Assembly: GCF_024006985.1 (NCBI RefSeq)
Contig: NZ_JAMXIB010000003.1
Coordinates: forward strand, 62,001-126,000
Direction of reading: 5' to 3'
Length of the DNA stretch: 64,000 nucleotides
Origin: Robiginitalea marina
GTDB lineage: Bacteria; Bacteroidota; Bacteroidia; Flavobacteriales; Flavobacteriaceae
The notes beneath the pieces were generated by a model, which searched no databases, was not told where the DNA came from, and was given only the letters and a program-made list of their open reading frames with translations. The translations under genes and the position numbers were made by a program. This document shows positions 62,582 to 64,000 of the stretch, piece after piece. Positions within the stretch are counted from its first letter, which is position 1. Every line of letters starts with the position of its first letter.

Positions 62582-63883
62582 ATGAAAATCTCCGTAATCG
62601 GCACCGGCTACGTTGGCCTGGTCACCGGGACTTGCCTGGCTGAAACAGGCAATGAGGTGGTCTGTGTGGATATAGACCAGGACAAGGTCAGACGCATGCA
62701 AGAGGGGGAAGTCCCCATTTATGAACCCCATCTGGACGTGCTTTTTTTGAGGAATATTGAAGCGGGAAGGCTCACCTTCACCACTTCCCTTAAGGAGGGG
62801 CTTGGCCATGGAACCATTGTGTTCCTGGCCCTCCCTACCCCGGAGGATGAAGATGGTTCTGCAGACCTGAAGTATGTTTTGGGGGTGGCTGAGGAAATCG
62901 GAAAGCTAATTTCGGAGTACCGGGTCATTGTGGATAAAAGTACCGTTCCTGTCGGCACCTCTGAAAAAGTGCATGCGGCCATTGCCAAATCGGCGAAATG
63001 CGAATTCGACGTGGTATCCAACCCCGAGTTCCTGCGCGAGGGATTCGCGGTAGATGACTTCCTGAAGCCGGAACGCATAGTCATTGGTTCGCAGTCTGAA
63101 CGGGCCATCGAGTTGATGAAAAAGCTTTACAAGCCCTTTGTGCGCTCTGGAAACCCGATGATCGTGATGGATGAAAAATCTGCAGAGCTCACCAAATATG
63201 CCGCCAACGCCTTTCTGGCGACCAAGATTACCTTCATGAACGAGATTGCGAATTTCTGTGAGCGCGTTGGGGCCGATGTGGACAAGGTCCGTATCGGTAT
63301 GGGGACCGATTCCCGGATCGGGAAGCGTTTCCTCTTTCCCGGTATCGGCTACGGGGGGTCCTGTTTCCCCAAGGACGTGAAGGCGTTGCACAAGTCGGGG
63401 AAAGATTCGGGCTATGAATTCCAGATCCTCGATTCTGTGATCCGGGTAAATCATAAGCAGAAAACGATCCTCATCCCAAAAATCACCAAATATTTCGGAG
63501 AGGACCTCAAAGGCAGGAGGTTTGGAGTATGGGGCCTTGCCTTTAAACCGGAAACGGATGATATACGAGAAGCACCCGCCCTTTATATGATAGAGGAATT
63601 GTTAAAAAGGGGGGCAGAAATTGCCGCCTTTGACCCGGAGGCGATGGAAAATGTCAAGCGCCGCCTTGGGGATCGAATTTCCTTTGCGCCCAGGATGTAC
63701 GGGGCCCTGGAAGATGCCGACGCCCTGATCATTTGCACTGAATGGGGGGTTTTTCGGAACCCGAATTTCACCCTGATGAAGGAATTGCTCAAAGCTCCGG
63801 TGATTTTTGACGGAAGGAATCTCTACGATGTGGAGGAAATACGCTCCGAAGGATTTCACTACGAATCCATTGGAAGGGGATAG
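62582..63883 (+). CDS. ugd: UDP-glucose 6-dehydrogenase
   Basis: NAD-dependent enzyme that oxidises UDP-glucose to UDP-glucuronate in two steps; 433 residues. Dinucleotide-binding [17 protein letters not shown] (about 5-21), the central [23 protein letters not shown], and the catalytic cysteine in [11 protein letters not shown] (Cys261) are complete. The ATG at 62582 is preferred to a TTG two codons upstream. GC-rich again like the main chromosome. The next gene appears to be a sugar epimerase/decarboxylase, which would take UDP-glucuronate further. Confidence 0.95.
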   Translation: MKISVIGTGYVGLVTGTCLAETGNEVVCVDIDQDKVRRMQEGEVPIYEPHLDVLFLRNIEAGRLTFTTSLKEGLGHGTIVFLALPTPEDEDGSADLKYVLGVAEEIGKLISEYRVIVDKSTVPVGTSEKVHAAIAKSAKCEFDVVSNPEFLREGFAVDDFLKPERIVIGSQSERAIELMKKLYKPFVRSGNPMIVMDEKSAELTKYAANAFLATKITFMNEIANFCERVGADVDKVRIGMGTDSRIGKRFLFPGIGYGGSCFPKDVKALHKSGKDSGYEFQILDSVIRVNHKQKTILIPKITKYFGEDLKGRRFGVWGLAFKPETDDIREAPALYMIEELLKRGAEIAAFDPEAMENVKRRLGDRISFAPRMYGALEDADALIICTEWGVFRNPNFTLMKELLKAPVIFDGRNLYDVEEIRSEGFHYESIGRG

Positions 63884-63912
63884 GATCGAACTACCACTTA
63901 AATAAAATTCAT

Positions 63913-64000
63913 TTGAAACGCATATTAATTACGGGGGCTGCAGGGTTTCTGGGATCTCATTTGTGTGACCGGTTTATTGCCGAGGGCTACTACGTGATGG
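63913..64000 (+). CDS. NAD-dependent epimerase/dehydratase family protein, start only (UDP-glucuronate decarboxylase-like)
   Basis: The right edge cuts a gene after 29 codons. From a TTG at 63913 the product begins (M)[15 protein letters not shown], the Rossmann nucleotide-binding signature of the extended SDR family, followed by [13 protein letters not shown]. No ATG lies in frame upstream, so TTG is the likely start. Directly after ugd, a UDP-glucuronate decarboxylase (UDP-xylose synthase) or a UDP-glucuronate 4-epimerase is the likely identity; the ending of the gene is needed to tell. Confidence 0.7.
   Translation, partial: MKRILITGAAGFLGSHLCDRFIAEGYYVM

Overview
The window is chromosomal DNA of a member of the Bacteroidota, almost certainly a marine member of the Flavobacteriaceae with an unusually high GC content for that family. 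A Robiginitalea-like organism is my guess, made from gene content and GC, not from a search. The signs are type IX secretion (T9SS) gliding-motility genes, PorP/SprF outer-membrane proteins, TAnnTTTG-type -7 promoter elements, few Shine-Dalgarno sites, and housekeeping neighbourhoods typical of flavobacteria (DUF4175-ybeY-mnmG, tatA-M23 peptidase-GH3). I saw no rRNA, tRNA, CRISPR array, insertion sequence or prophage.

Region 1 (1-19.5 kb, minus strand) is a compact gliding/adhesin operon, read right to left: an Ig-repeat protein with a T9SS sorting domain, a PorP/SprF barrel fused to a coiled coil and two SPOR-like modules, a 4555-residue SprB-type adhesin with about 42 Cys-paired modules, a second PorP/SprF protein, then folB. 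It resembles the sprC-sprD-sprB-sprF order described in Flavobacterium johnsoniae. The likely division of labour is that the giant adhesin crosses the outer membrane by T9SS with the help of its PorP/SprF partners.

Region 2 (19.7-47.1 kb) is mostly housekeeping: glnS, a three-gene set of small envelope proteins (YtxH, holin-like, a short soluble protein), an SPFH protein, gltX, an AlkB-type membrane hydroxylase, DUF4175-ybeY-mnmG-methyltransferase-OmpH, doxX, a DNA polymerase III delta' subunit, pgk, a LysM lytic transglycosylase, a DUF4837 lipoprotein, a 55-residue membrane protein, a SPOR/TPR/PD40/OmpA protein, tatA, an M23 peptidase, a GH3-family enzyme and a DUF6909-type protein. Two 16-base parS-like palindromes bracket mnmG (gidA), which suggests that this part of the chromosome is a ParB-loading, origin-side region.

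Region 3 (47.1-64 kb, plus strand) is a Wzx/Wzy-type surface polysaccharide locus: a Wzz-like protein, rfbBACD (dTDP-L-rhamnose), a small lipoprotein, a Wzx flippase, a DegT aminotransferase and a NeuD-like acetyltransferase (probably making a dTDP-4-acetamido-4,6-dideoxy sugar), a WecF/GT56-type transferase that could use that sugar, a Wzy-like polymerase, two further glycosyltransferases, an O-antigen ligase-like protein, the initiating polyprenyl-phosphate sugar transferase, UDP-glucose dehydrogenase, and the start of an NAD-dependent epimerase or decarboxylase. Base composition drops sharply in this block (hand-counted 60-base lines of about 32-43% GC against 60-65% outside). The change happens inside the wzz-like gene at one end and inside the initiating transferase gene at the other, as expected of a cassette exchanged between conserved flanks.
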